Assembly (NCBI GenBank): GCA_016859345.1
Contig: CM029118.1
Coordinates: forward strand, 30,100,501 to 30,164,500
Direction of reading: 5' to 3'
Origin: Istiophorus platypterus
Taxonomy: Eukaryota; Chordata; Actinopteri; Istiophoriformes; Istiophoridae
DNA: 64,000 nt
In this document: positions 37,279-48,891 of the stretch, piece after piece
Layout of the letters: the number at the start of each line of letters is the position of its first letter
Numbering within the stretch: the stretch's first letter is position 1
Notes under the pieces: generated by a model
Database searches by the model: none
The model's input: only the letters and a program-made list of their open reading frames with translations
What the model was told of the DNA's origin: nothing
Position numbers and translations under genes: made by a program

Positions 37279-38489
37279 ATATAAAACGACAGGACAGTAA
37301 CTTTGGAAGCTGCTGTCAAGCCATACATGAATGTAGTTTTATGGTAGTTTTATTGGACTTTACAGTTATCATCATAAAAGACAATCCACAAATTTGTACA
37401 ATGATTCACAAAGGTTTCACTATCCAAAAACATGTAGTTTTTTTATTTGTGTTGCATAAAATCATATCCAGAAAAATACAAAGCCGTTTTTAAATATGCA
37501 TTAACTTTACACAAAATTCACACATTTGTGGATCTAATTGTACATGTGAAACAGTTTTTGCACATTTGTGGATTGTTTCCTGTCAGTTTGTGGGCAATTT
37601 GACATTTGTGACTTTCCTACTGTTTGTTTGCCAATTTCTGTCCAATTCATACCATAGTTGGTCTGTAGGAAAAAAATCACAAATGCGAGGTGTGTGATCC
37701 GTAAATTTTTTACCATACTTTAATTGGTGTAATCCACAGAAGACAATACACATACAAAGACACAATAAAATAGTGAGAGCTTTGATTTCAGTAATGGCTT
37801 ATCTGTTACATGTTAAAAAAAAAAAAAAAAAGGTCTGTTCAGCATTTTGTTCTGGATTACATTTACTGCTGATATCTGCCTGTTCAGCTCCCCAGGCTTT
37901 TTGCCCTTGCAAGGACATGCTGGGTTCATGGAAGTGCTCCAATCCAGTCTACACCTTTTGTGAAGTTGGAGAAGGCTTATCACCATGTCTCTTGCAGTGT
38001 CTAATTGAGATAGCTGGAGAAATACAAGGTCCCTGGGTCTTAGCTATATATAAGCCATCTTGTCTTTGTATATCTGGGTGAATTAAGGTTGAGAGTCAGT
38101 GACTAGGAGAGGTATAAAAGATATGAAGCATGAGTGACAGGCAAAATATTGCTATGTCAGCAGTATTACATTTGTGGTACTGAACTCTTTTGATGAAGAG
38201 GGCTCTGACAGTGTACCTCTTGGTTTAGAAATCAATCTACATTACAGCCCTCAACTGTGAACCTAAAGAATGAGATTGTAGATAAAGGCAGTGAAATTAG
38301 CTTCCTTGCTCACCCATAGGGAAAGGATGAGGAGCTCAGGCATCAAGAAGGAACTCAAAGTAGTGCTCCTTTATATTCAAATAAGCCCATTATGGTGGTT
38401 TGCTTATCTGATATCTCTCTAGCAAGGGGTTCAACTGGGAGGAGAGCCAGGGACAATCCCTGAACACACTGGAGGGATTACGTATATAC

Positions 38490-38830
38490 TGTACTGTTCA
38501 AATGTTTGCGTTGCTAGAAGTAAATTGAGGATGCTTTCAAAAAAAATGCCATTAATAGTTATTTATTAGTTGACTTCATATAAGGTGTACTAAACACCAA
38601 AAAACTATATCAAATCATTATTTAGTGTGATTACTAAGGTGCCAGTTATCCTCAGTACACTTTTGCATAGTTTTTCAAGGTACTTGGCAGGCAGGTTGTC
38701 CCAAGCCTATAGGAGAACTTACAACAGTTCCTTTTTGGATTCAGGCCATCCCAGTTACTTCTGTATCTTCATGTAATCCCAGACTGACTCCATGATCAGG
38801 GCTCCGTCACACCATCTGTTGTAAGACTCA
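38490..38830 (-). mobile_element. Tc1-like transposon fragment
   Basis: The run 'ggcaggcaggttgtcccaagc', then 'cttctgtatcttcatgtaatcccagactgactccatgat' split across 38759-38795, then 'agggctc' is a diagnostic segment of a common fish Tc1 family with transposase on the minus strand. It breaks off after 'cagggctccgtc' near 38810, suggesting a large internal deletion. The region to 39110 may be more of it or unrelated. Confidence 0.6.
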
Positions 38831-39338
38831 TTTTTCTCTGTGCTTCTCAAGATCTTAAGTGCCTAAAACCTTTGCACAGTACCATGTACAGTAGATCCCA
38901 TCTGGCCTGGGAACACCTGGGTATCACCAGGAGGGGCTTGAGGACACTGATGGGGAGAATGAGATCTCGGCGACCTTGCTTGCCCTGTTGCCACCATGAC
39001 TTTCATGGGTAGAATCCCAATGTATAGCAACTCTAAAGCTAAGTGACCTAACAAAAATCCCAAATCTGCCAAACTGTATATAGTTTTGCCAATATATACT
39101 GTACATTATTTGTGACAGAAAAGCAGCACCCCAATTAGTCATGAATGGAGCTAGCCTGGGATATTGTTATTGCAGGAAACAAATGATTATTTCGAGAGCA
39201 CCTTAAGATGTTGGTATATAAAAGAACAGTGTTGACTTTTCAAAATGGAGCAAAACCTGTAAGCCAGCGAATGTACCAGTGTATGTGTCAGCTTTGCTGC
39301 ATTCTGTGTGCTCTAACTCTTTCCATCTTTCTTTGTAG

Positions 39339-39530
39339 TTCGTCCACAGGCGTCCATTTCTCTAAAGATCTTATCCAACAGCAGCATCCTGGAGCTTTCC
39401 AACCATCCAGAGGGCTGGGTGTCAGGGGATAGGGTGGTGGTGGCCAGTACTGACTACTCCATGCACCAGGCTGAAGAGTTCATCCTGTTGCCTTGCCCTA
39501 CTTGCACATCCAACCAAGTCAAGGTCCAAG
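39339..39530 (+). CDS. cemip: cemip coding exon 10 (residues 406-469)
   Basis: Acceptor tctttctttgtag|TT; donor AAG|GTGAGA. Phase 1 on both sides (192 bp, symmetric). The product includes L-S-N-S-S-I-L-E-L, G-W-V-S-G-D-R-V-V-V-A-S-T-D-Y-S-M-H-Q-A-E-E-F and L-P-C-P-T-C-T-S-N-Q-V-K-V. Mammalian CEMIP has the equivalent blocks WKPGDTLVIASTDYSMYQAEEF and LPCRSCAPNQVKV. The sequon at residue 419 (N-S-S, mammalian N-S-T) and the C-x-x-C at 458-461, a likely disulphide, are conserved. The exon begins the region that precedes the beta-helix. Confidence 0.97.
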
Positions 39531-42500
39531 GTGAGAGAACCAGCAACCTGCAGTGTGTTACCATGCAGCCCCAGTATGAACGAGACCTATAGCAAAAAGT
39601 CTGGTCCACAATGTTCTTTAACATGATATGTTAAAGAGCTGGCCACTTTGGATAAATAGGTCTTTTTAAAGACGCTGTTGTAGTAGGGAAAAATGGTAGG
39701 GAAGTGACCACTGTCTGGAAAAGTTGATCATAAGGCCACTAGGCTCTTGCTGCCCCCACAAAACACTTTTTTTTTTTTTTTTTTTTTTTAAGATTTTTTA
39801 AAGATCACAAATTAACATGTTAATAGGCAGTTTGAATCCAGTGCAAGAGAGGCAGCCTCCAAATAAATGCAAATATGTTGAAAACACTATGATTGTAAAA
39901 TTATCAGTTATGGGGTGTGGTATAGTGAAATTCTTGAGGATTGTAAATTTTAAGCATGGGTTGTTGAGTGTATTTAATGCTAAAAGTTATAAATAATTTG
40001 ATTAATTGAGTAATCAATTATCAAAACAATTGCCAACAATTTTTGATTACCGATTTATTGCTAAAACTATCAAGGAAAAATCCCAAACATCTACCGGTTT
40101 AGTCTTTACGAATGTGAGGCTCTTGTTTGAGTTTAAACTGTTGGTCAGGGGGCTGCTTCTGGCATAGCTCCGTTTCTTCTATAAGGAGGACAAATGCTTT
40201 ATATGCTCTTCTTCATCCATGAATTATCATTATTAAGCTTAAAAATTTGATTACAAAAAATTTAGTTAAATAGTGTTGAAATCATAACAATGCGTCTGGG
40301 TTTAATTTAATTTCAAGTTAATTCAACTACTCCAGAAGATGGAAAAACTGTATTTGCCAGAAGGCAGCCCAGCTACAGCAGTTACAGGTTCGAAGACCTT
40401 AGGTTAAACGAGTATGCACGATTGCTCACAGAAACTAGATGCTTAGTAAATACATCTCTTATTGTGCATTCTCCTTCTTTTATTTCTTTGGAGGATAACC
40501 TCTTATCACTTTTCGACTTTGTGTGTGTAGTGGAGTCAGAGCATCCAAACTGGTACTCAGATGTCCTATGACAATAGACTAGCAGCTGCTGTATTGTTGG
40601 CACATTGCATCTGACACTACTCTGACAGGTCCTCCTTTGGGCCAGTTCCTTCAGGTCCTTATTTACTGTATACTCAACATAACATTGTCAAGAGAAACTG
40701 TTGCAGAAATTAGCCCCTTGACAAGAAGCTACTGTGTAACTATTTTATCTAAAATGTATGTTTTTTGTGTGCATATAGTTTCATGTAAGTCAGTGGAAAT
40801 AGGCAGCCATTATCTTGAAGATACTTATATGAAATCCATTTGTAAAAATAAATAATTTAACACCATGCTTAAGATGGCAATGTCAGTCAGTCACTTGCCT
40901 ATGCACACTCATGGTTCCACTTATTCTCAGCAGAATTGACTGCTGAGCTTCAGGACAACAACAGTGAGCTGGAATGGACATTTTCAGCCACTCACCGTGG
41001 CTGTAGTGAAATATTTAAGAGATACTTGTCAACTACATTCACATTCACATTTTTTATTTCATCAGTGGAGTTTTATTCTAAATTGAAATGGCAAGCTACA
41101 TAAAGCCAACTTAACTTTTAAAATTAAAAGAACACAAACCACTTTGTTGCAAAGTGTTCCACAAGGTCAAAAGCAAAGGGTGAGAGAACAGGAAAAATGC
41201 CGGACTAATGAAAAAAGACCCCACACATAAACCAAGCTGTGGAAATACATCATTCACACAGAAAGGCAAAACTCTGTCTTGAATCAATTTCTTAAAATGT
41301 CAGTGCATTCTGGTAACCTTTAAAACAGTCAGGCAGGTGGTGGCACAATTTTCCTGACTGTTTTGAGTGGATGGGTGAGTTCCTCCTTTAGGTATAGCCT
41401 ATAGTGGTTTGGAATGAAATCCTTGTCCACCTGTGGTAATTTATATCTGCCCAAACAGATTAAAGGTGCTTTGGCCCATTACCACTGACACATATTCTAG
41501 TATGAATGCATACACTGAAAGACATTGCATCATTCAAAAATTCAGCAGAGTTGATTAGGTCAGTCTTGTCAGCCCTCATTGTTCTCTTGTATGATTCAAA
41601 GCCTTTGTGTTTGTTGTGTGGAAACGACTTTGTGCCACAGTGGCTAGAAGTCAGCATTAACATGATGTGACATGTCATCTCATAGCTGTCACATCCTGTC
41701 TTCTCACATCAAAAAATTCGAGTTAGCATTTCTTTTGCTGTGGATTTAGCAGTCCATCCATTTAATTCAAAATCTCCGCCTGAGCTGCTGGCATTTATTT
41801 CCTGCCCAGCTGCATCAGTACTCTAGTAAACTTTCCCCATACCTCCCCCTTTTTTCTCTCTTTTTTCTCAACTCTTTGACATCACCAGATGTTTGGCCAT
41901 TCAAAACGGAAATCCTATTTTTAAAAGTCCCAGGCTCCTCCGCAGAGCTCTTGTCATTCTCTTCCTGACTGTTTTCCTTTGCATTAATTTCTGCTCTCGT
42001 GCAACTCTGCAGCACTGCTTTTGTGATAATATCGTCTATTCCCCAGCTCCTGAGGTTATGCACAAACAGGGAGGTTGTGTTGTTGAAATACAGAGCTCAC
42101 ATATACACACATAGCTTAGGGCTGTTTATCAGTTTGTGTCCAATAATTAGTGCCTGGGTTTTACTTGCTGAACTTTTGACAGTTTTAATGGCATAAATGT
42201 TGATGAGTGTAGAAAATAAATGTTTTGGAGTTGATCAACGCCCTTGAGCAGTGGTGAGGGATCTAGTATTAAATATTCCATTTCTATTCTGAAATGTAAC
42301 TAGACTCATAAAGTCTGTCTGTGTCTCTCCATCCTAGTTTTCCCCATGCTTTAGGTCTAGAAAACAACCACTGACAAGTGATCATTCCCAACAAAGAAAT
42401 ACAAAAATGGTTGTCAAACTCTGGAGTATTTTCAATTATTACCCATCTAAAACTCACAAGCCCCATTAAAACAATCAAACCTTGAGGCAGTGGATACATT

Positions 42501-43905
42501 ACATGGTCGAAAGTATGTGGTCATCCACATTAAAATCCTATGTGATGATGTGACATGTAATTCCAACATCATGACCACCCAATATTCTGGTTTCATGATT
42601 TACACCTATACAAGACAAGTGAAGTGAAAATTTTATGTTGCCATTGTGTGGTATTACCTGTTACTAGTTGTAGAAAAGCCCCCCTTTAAGACAGCTAAGT
42701 TAGTTAAGCCCAGATTTAGAGTGATATTGCATTATTAGTATGGACATTACTTAGTATTCAGTAATGATGATGACATTCTAAAGTGGGACCTTGTTTTTTT
42801 CTTCTTTTCTTTTTTTTTACAGGAACATACTTATAAACATGTTTTAATCAGTTTTGATATGGGTGGGTCAACAGAGCACAGGAATGTTACATAAGAGGTC
42901 ACTGTTGGTTTTCTTTTTCAAACCAAGTCATCCTTTCTTTTTTCCACTTATTTTAACCCAAACGGTCTTTTCCTAAACCATGATCATTCCACAACCTTAA
43001 GATCAGGTTTATTCCTGTTACCACAACAATGAAGGTGCAATATGCCTGCCACTGGTTTTTGGGGGATTGTTGGTATGATATTTTTCGCTACAGCTGACCA
43101 TTGCTCAGCTAACCAGCTCTTAAATGACTGCCTGAAATTTATAGTATGTAATCAGTTAGATCTTTTACAGAAAGACTTGCCACTCCGTCAGTCTTTTGTA
43201 ATAGCATTAAGAAACAGTTCTCACCTCCATGCAGAAAAAGCAACGTGACCAGATAAGATCCAGTAGCCAGCGGTTTTCTTTTTTAGCTTAGCCAACTTAT
43301 AAGGAAACTTTCTTACAGTGAGACTATATAACATTTGAAAAAGAAAATAACACATGCTCACAAATGAAGAGTTAGATTTATATGCAAAATATATTTTTTT
43401 AGGTCAATACACTTGGGGGAGTTTTGCTGCAGCCTCATTTATTGGCTATGACCAGTATCTTATAATGAACACTCTTAGCAAACTTTAGATAGACTGAACT
43501 TAAACTGATTTTTCAACTTCAATTGCATGAAATCACAGGTGTCCTCCACAACATAAATTATGCGATTTTCCATTTTGATGCTTGGTGCCAGTCTTAGGGC
43601 CAATGTACTGAGCCTGTTTACTGGACAGAGATATAATTCATGTTATTAGTTATGCCTGTACTTCCCCTTCTTTTCAGGATGCTAGTTTAATTAGATATGT
43701 TTTACAGTTTTTGGAAAAAGAAATTAGAAATCACATCTAAACAGTCTCAGTCTCAGGAAATTTCAGTCTCAGTAAAAGGTGATAATATTGCATTACATAT
43801 TGGTGATCATATTCCTGCAGGTGCATGACATCTACCATAGACTTTGGCATATTTCATATCCACTCTAATGATCTAACTGTGTACAATACTAGCCAAAGCA
43901 GCCTG

Positions 43906-43938
43906 CATCATGAATAGCAGCACCTGCTATTCATGATG
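43906..43938. repeat. perfect 15-bp inverted repeat, 3-nt loop
   Basis: Left arm catcatgaatagcag (43906-43920), loop cac, right arm ctgctattcatgatg (43924-43938). Pairing is complete over all 15 positions and stops sharply on the outside. Confidence 0.97.
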
Positions 43939-45590
43939 TTGCGTTAAAAACTGTTCAATTTATGAACAATCAATAACTCAAAAATAAAGTGAATTTGTGT
44001 GTGAGAGTTAAAAAAAAATGCACTAGGCTGGTTATTCATTCCCAAAAGGGTACATATCAGTTGTGGGAAAGTCTGATGGACTTACAGTAGGCACTAGTAG
44101 TAAACTATATTAAAGTGGAATCTAAAAAGGCACTTGTAAGCTGGACTGTTGAATTCTTAGGTCTGAGCTGGAATAAAAATGTTCAGTTGTTCAATTGCAG
44201 TCCTGGCTGTGCTGGTGGAGCGAGTAGGAAGAGAAAAGAGGTTAAGCATGCGGGTGTGTGAGCTTCTGTCTCTCAGATTTCACACTTAAACATCTCCTTG
44301 ATTTGATTTCTTTTCCTGCCATCACTTTGTTTTCACTAAACAGCACTTGCATTGTTCAGGATGTGTGGGAGTGAAGGACACAGGGAAAAGAGCTCTTATC
44401 ATTTCTGCAACATTCTTCCACTTACTTTGTTATTGGCCTTCCAAGGAGCTACACTATGCAAAATGCATAATACTGTCACTTTTAAACCTGCTCAGGCTCA
44501 CTCTGTGGGAGGGGCAGGAAGTGGAGGATAGAACTGGGGGTTTCTAAATGTTCTCTCCAAAAAACTAAGACATAGAACCTGTTTTCCAGCCACATCTAAA
44601 GGTTTCTACCTATCCTGGTGTAATCGATCAGACAGCCACGACTTCTTAAAGCTGTCCTTTTCTGTGCTTGTATCCCACTCTGTGTGCTTTCAGTAAGTCC
44701 ATCAAAAGGTGTGTGACATAACCATCCTTGCAATACTGCTGTTCTTTTTGTTATTATTCATGAGATGATGTCATGAATACAGTATAAATATACTAAAAAT
44801 GCTAATGTGTTCTTTGTGAAAGCAGAGAACAGACACAAAGCCCTAAACTGCGGCATTTCCCAAATTTGATTTTCCTACATAGGCCCATATAGCACTGATG
44901 AGGCCGAATGACGTCATTGAAATTGTCTAATAAATGAGATACCTGTCAGGCTATATAACTTCATGTAAGCAGATGATAGTTTGTTTGTAATAAATCAGTG
45001 TGAGCTAAACTGAACAGAGCAGAACAGAGTTCCCAATATATACATAGACGGGCAAGGAGAAAACCAGTCGGGTTTTTGATTGGTCAAATCGGGATGAACT
45101 CTAACTCATGGTCAGTTTTCCTCTCCCTCTCTCTCACTCATACTCAGAAACTCTTAACAAAATGCTATAAATAAATTCAAGTAGGAAAATTAAGAAAAAT
45201 GTGAGGATATTTAAAAACTTTGAATCAATCAGTAGCAATTCAAAGTTGTGGAGAAACATTGTGTATGCATATATGTGTGTGCTCTGCATCAGTTTGTATA
45301 TGAATGCCTCTGTCTGTTCACCATAATTATAAATGCTGCCTTCTCATTTAACAGAGAGAGTGGTGCTAAAAACGTTCACTCAGCTTCACTTTGATATCCT
45401 GCATTGCATTTAAACTAAACATCTGAAACATCTGCTCTGCCACAGACACACACAGCAAACAAACGTCTCTCAGTCTCTGGTGAGATGGTAAGAATACCAT
45501 CGGTTCAGACTGTGCTCAGCTCTGTAAATGGACTATTTAGTAAAAACAGTTTGTTGTAATGCCTCAGTGTTTAGCCCTTGAGTTGATGTA

Positions 45591-45660
45591 TGGTGTGTGT
45601 ATGTGTTTTGTTGTTTGTGTGTGCGTGTGTGCGTGCGCACACCTGCACACACATGTGCAG
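45591..45660 (+). repeat. cemip: TG/CG/CA-rich alternating tract with hairpin at the exon 11 acceptor
   Basis: Alternating purine-pyrimidine sequence switches from TG to CA, so the pre-mRNA can fold. Arms 45617-45632 and 45637-45652 pair at 14 of 16 positions by Watson-Crick, with one G-U pair and one mismatch, around a four-base loop. The fold ends eight bases before the exon. Confidence 0.85.
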
Positions 45661-45830
45661 GTAAGGCCAAGTTCATCCATATGGGTGAGGAGGTGGATGG
45701 GGTGGATATGAGGGCAGAGGTTGGCCTGCTAAGTCGTAACATCCTGCTCCGTGGTGAGATGGAGCCCAGCTGCTATGGCAATGAGGCCTGCAAATTCTTC
45801 GACTTCGACACTTTCGGTGGACATTTGAAG
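45661..45830 (+). CDS. cemip: cemip coding exon 11 (residues 470-526)
   Basis: Acceptor acatgtgcag|GT; donor AAG|GTACGT. Enters phase 1, leaves phase 0. The product has F-I-H-M-G-E-E-V-D-G-V-D-M-R-A-E-V-G-L-L and later F-F-D-F-D-T-F-G-G-H-L-K, nearly identical to mammalian YLHIGEEIDGVDMRAEVGLL and FFDFDTFGGHIK. The cysteine-containing stretch between them (S-C-Y-G-N-E-A-C) is about two residues shorter than in mammals. The exon starts with GTAAGG immediately after CAG, so the acceptor also reads as a donor consensus; the join G-K to exon 10 shows it is used as an acceptor. Confidence 0.97.
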
Positions 45831-47268
45831 GTACGTGGACATAACCTTGTTATCTATAAAGCAAACAACCAGGTGATTCACTTAAAAACCGTTTCCACAC
45901 GGGCTAAGTGCTGCCTGATGATGAGAACTGAGCAGCTTGACAGTTGTGATGCTGTTATAGTGGCAAAATCCCTCCACAGACAGAAGGACAGATAGAAAAA
46001 CATAAAACTTAAAATCTCCTCCGTGGTAGTTCTTCCTACAGTAGTGTCTCCAGGACCATATTTTTCTATGACATACACACAAACATATACACAGCCCCAC
46101 AAGGTGAAAACAATGGAAGCCATGCTGTCATGGCTGCTAAATATAAATCATATAAGGAAACAGCATTGATTCAGCTATATATTTTTAATTGCATCAAATA
46201 AATGGTCTGTAGAAATGTTTTCTTATCAGACATGTCTGTCTGATCAGGGCTGGGCAAATCATATCATTAATAATGGATTATTGCCAAATGTATTGAGAAC
46301 ATTTCCAATCTGTTTTTTACTGTAACCCCCTTTGCATTAAAAGTAGGCTGTAATTCAAATTATATTTTTTCAATGCAGATCTATTCAGCTTTCAGCATAT
46401 TAAGATTTAAATTAGTCCTACTTTAGCTTTCCTGAAATATGAATTAGAAAATAAGAATACAATTAATAAAGGGCTCAAAAAGGAACTCAGACCCTGTCTC
46501 TGCACCTGTGGATCAATAAGAGGCAGGGTCAAAAATCAGTGGACAAAGTCCTAACCAGAACCTTACCCCTGGCATTTACAAATAGGCAAAAACAGGTCAG
46601 ATTTTATTACTTTTATTCTAGTTCCAATTTGGTTTCTTGTTGTACTAGATTATTCAAAGACTTCTCATCGATGAATCATTTGTGTCCCACAGTCAGATTA
46701 CAGATTATGATGATCATAATTATTTAAATCTATGTGTATCCAGTGCAGATATATGTTCAGGGCCTAAGTCTGGATGCACAGGGTTGAAATTAAAAAATCT
46801 GAGAGGTGTGCTACAACCTTGGTAGCATCTAGGTGTAAGCTAAATTGTATGGACAGTGCTTTAATTGCAGAGCTGGATACATGTCATCATGGGACATTGG
46901 TTATCCATAATGAAGTTTACAGAAAAATTATTTTCAAAGAAAACTAGGTTAAAAAAAGTCATACAAAACAGTCCACAGCCGATGCTACATTCTAACAGTT
47001 ACATTATTAATGTTCTAATATTAATAGCAGGTATATTTTTACAATGTTCCCCTTCTTAGTTTAGCATGTTAGTACTAAATACAAATTACAGTGGTAGATG
47101 GGAATGCCATTAGTTAAGAGTTAGTCTTAAACCACAGAATTGGAAAAATGGAATATGGTGATTCATCCAATATTAGGTAATGAAGTTCATTCTTGACAGG
47201 TCCATTGTGTAGCTTTTCCTATGGGTTTCAACTGTATCAAACCGAACAAACATTGCAAGACCATTTGC

Positions 47269-47275
47269 AAAAAAA

Positions 47276-47336
<61 letters not shown>
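47269..47336. repeat. poly(A) run followed by (TA)n microsatellite
   Basis: About 25 A residues, then about 22 TA repeats. A poly(A) run next to a simple repeat can mark the 3' end of a retroposed copy, but nothing recognisable lies upstream. Confidence 0.95.
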
Positions 47337-47338
<2 letters not shown>

Positions 47339-47979
47339 CCACATTTGGCATATTGAAATTTAATCCAACTATGTATGATTGAAATTGAACTAGAGAAGGT
47401 AAAGATGCTCAATAAAATCTATCAGCCTGCCGGCCTCTTGACAGTATGGAGAGACACTGACAGACAAGAAAGGACACAAGAACACAGAAGAAGAGAGACG
47501 GAGTGAGGAGAGAGAGGCTGTGGCTATATTCCTGCCTTCATGCCTCACTTTCCCCATAGCAAGCTATTGTATTCTGTTCTGAATTTCCATCACAGGCTCA
47601 TGTCACATATTTCTCATGGACGAATGTGTGCACAGCATGTATACGCAATAGACTCACAGCGAGCCATTGAAGCCCTTCATAATGAACGCCTCAGAGCATA
47701 CTCCCCCCTTGACAGTTGTGCACTGTTGTAATATAACCTTGTATCTTCACTAATATCAGCTGGTCACAAGCTGAGAGGAGATTGTATTTTTTAAAATTGT
47801 TTCATAAACAGCAGAGTTTGTAGCATTTTCTCAGAGGCTGTAAATTTTCAACTGAATTAACAGTGAAAATCAGTGAAAGTATTGGTTAAGAGGATTTCAC
47901 ATGATATGGTGCAACAGTGGCACCATGGAACTAAGCTGCTTTAATCGCTGAGTCACTGCTCTCTTATGTCATTTATTCA

Positions 47980-48510
47980 GTGATGAATCTGCCCTTCTCC
48001 TTCATTTTCAACATTAACTCCAGTGTTATTTCAATTGTCTCTAGAATTTTCTTTCTTTTACTTATTCATCCTTCTTTTCTATATTCTATCTTCCATTCTC
48101 TTTGTCTTTGTTACATCATTTTTCAATCCCATGTTTCCTCCCACTTCTTCTTGCCTATCTCCTTATATCCTTCTGCCCGGCCTCCTTTCTTTTCTCCTCC
48201 AAACATCTTTTCCTTCGTGCTTCCTTCCTCTCTCTATCCTTGTATCTTCTCATACTCTCTTTCTTTCCTGTCTTCCTGACCTTCTCAACCTGAGAACTGT
48301 ATAACATCCATCCAGTCCTCACCATCCCCTTCCCCACGTTTATCCAGACCTCTTTTTCATAAATGATCTTTTTAGCTCCTCTGTCCATCCTTTCATGCTT
48401 CTGTCCAATTATTTCTTTCTCTTGTCCCCTACCTTAATTCCTCTCCCTTTACCCATGTTCTTTCAATTCTTCTTTATGCCACTTTTTCCTTTTAAGCATC
48501 CCTCCATTTT
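47980..48510 (+). repeat. cemip: long pyrimidine-rich tract upstream of exon 12
   Basis: Strand-asymmetric C/T-rich sequence (for example ttctcctccaaacatctttt and cttccttcctctctctatcc) over about 530 bp, ending some 170 bp before exon 12. The overlapping plus-strand open frames rich in S, F, L and P are a composition artefact. Confidence 0.85.
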
Positions 48511-48681
48511 TGATAGTTCACTTTCACAAACACCTACTGTTGAAATACTCTGCATGGTTGCATTTCAAAGCCCCCATGTGCTTTACTTAGCTGTGCCCGG
48601 TGATTACGGTGATATCTGTTTGAGTGATGCAACAGCCTGATCTCCCTGCAGGAGTGACTGAAATTTATCTGCTGTCATCAG

Positions 48682-48891
48682 GTTGAGCGGGGCTTCAGGG
48701 CAGTTCATATATCTGGGATGGAGCTGCAGCACATGGGCCAGCAGACAATGGGACACTATCCGGTTCATTTCCATATGAATGGAGACGTGGATGAGAGGGG
48801 AGGCTACAACCCCCCCACCTATGTCAGAGATCTGTCCATTCACCACTCCTTCTCCCGCTGTGTAACCATTCACGGCTCCAATGGAATGTTG
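48682..48891 (+). CDS. cemip: cemip coding exon 12: start of the PbH1 beta-helix (residues 527-596)
   Basis: Acceptor gctgtcatcag|GT; donor TTG|GTCAGT, with a non-consensus C at +3. Phase 0 on both sides (210 bp, 70 codons). The product contains M-G-Q-Q, H-Y-P-V-H-F-H (553-557 region), G-D-V-D-E-R-G-G-Y-N-P-P-T-Y, S-I-H-H-S-F-S-R-C-V-T-I-H-G-S-N-G, all close to mammalian CEMIP. This is the first PbH1 (parallel beta-helix) repeat region, the likely carbohydrate-handling core. Reading through the donor gives V-S-stop at once, so retention of intron 12 would truncate the protein here. Confidence 0.97.

Larger units (their letters stand above)
34652..39338 (+). other. cemip: cemip intron 9 (4.7 kb)
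   Basis: Donor GTACGT; acceptor cttctttgtag-type tract. It contains (TG)n microsatellites (35041-35152, 37222-37278), a common fish repeat (35500-35660), a LINE remnant (36050-36650) and a Tc1 fragment (38490-38830). Short A runs occur at 37815-37831. Confidence 0.85.
39531..45660 (+). other. cemip: cemip intron 10 (6.1 kb)
   Basis: Donor GTGAGA; acceptor cacacatgtgcag. It contains a T run (39768-39790), a possible Tc1 terminal remnant near 42508-42540 (acatggtcgaaagtatgtgg), a 15-bp perfect hairpin at 43906-43938 and a TG/GC/CA-rich stretch that runs to the exon 11 acceptor (45591-45660). No coding sequence or RNA gene was recognised. Confidence 0.85.
45831..48681 (+). other. cemip: cemip intron 11 (2.9 kb)
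   Basis: Donor GTACGT; acceptor gctgtcatcag. It contains a poly(A)-(TA)n tract (47269-47336) and a pyrimidine-rich tract of about 530 bp (47980-48510). No transposon was recognised. Confidence 0.85.

Noticed and set aside
48023..48304. Plus-strand open frames of 63-99 codons rich in Ser, Phe, Leu and Pro
   Set aside because: They are products of the pyrimidine-rich tract in three overlapping frames, with no domain or splice context.
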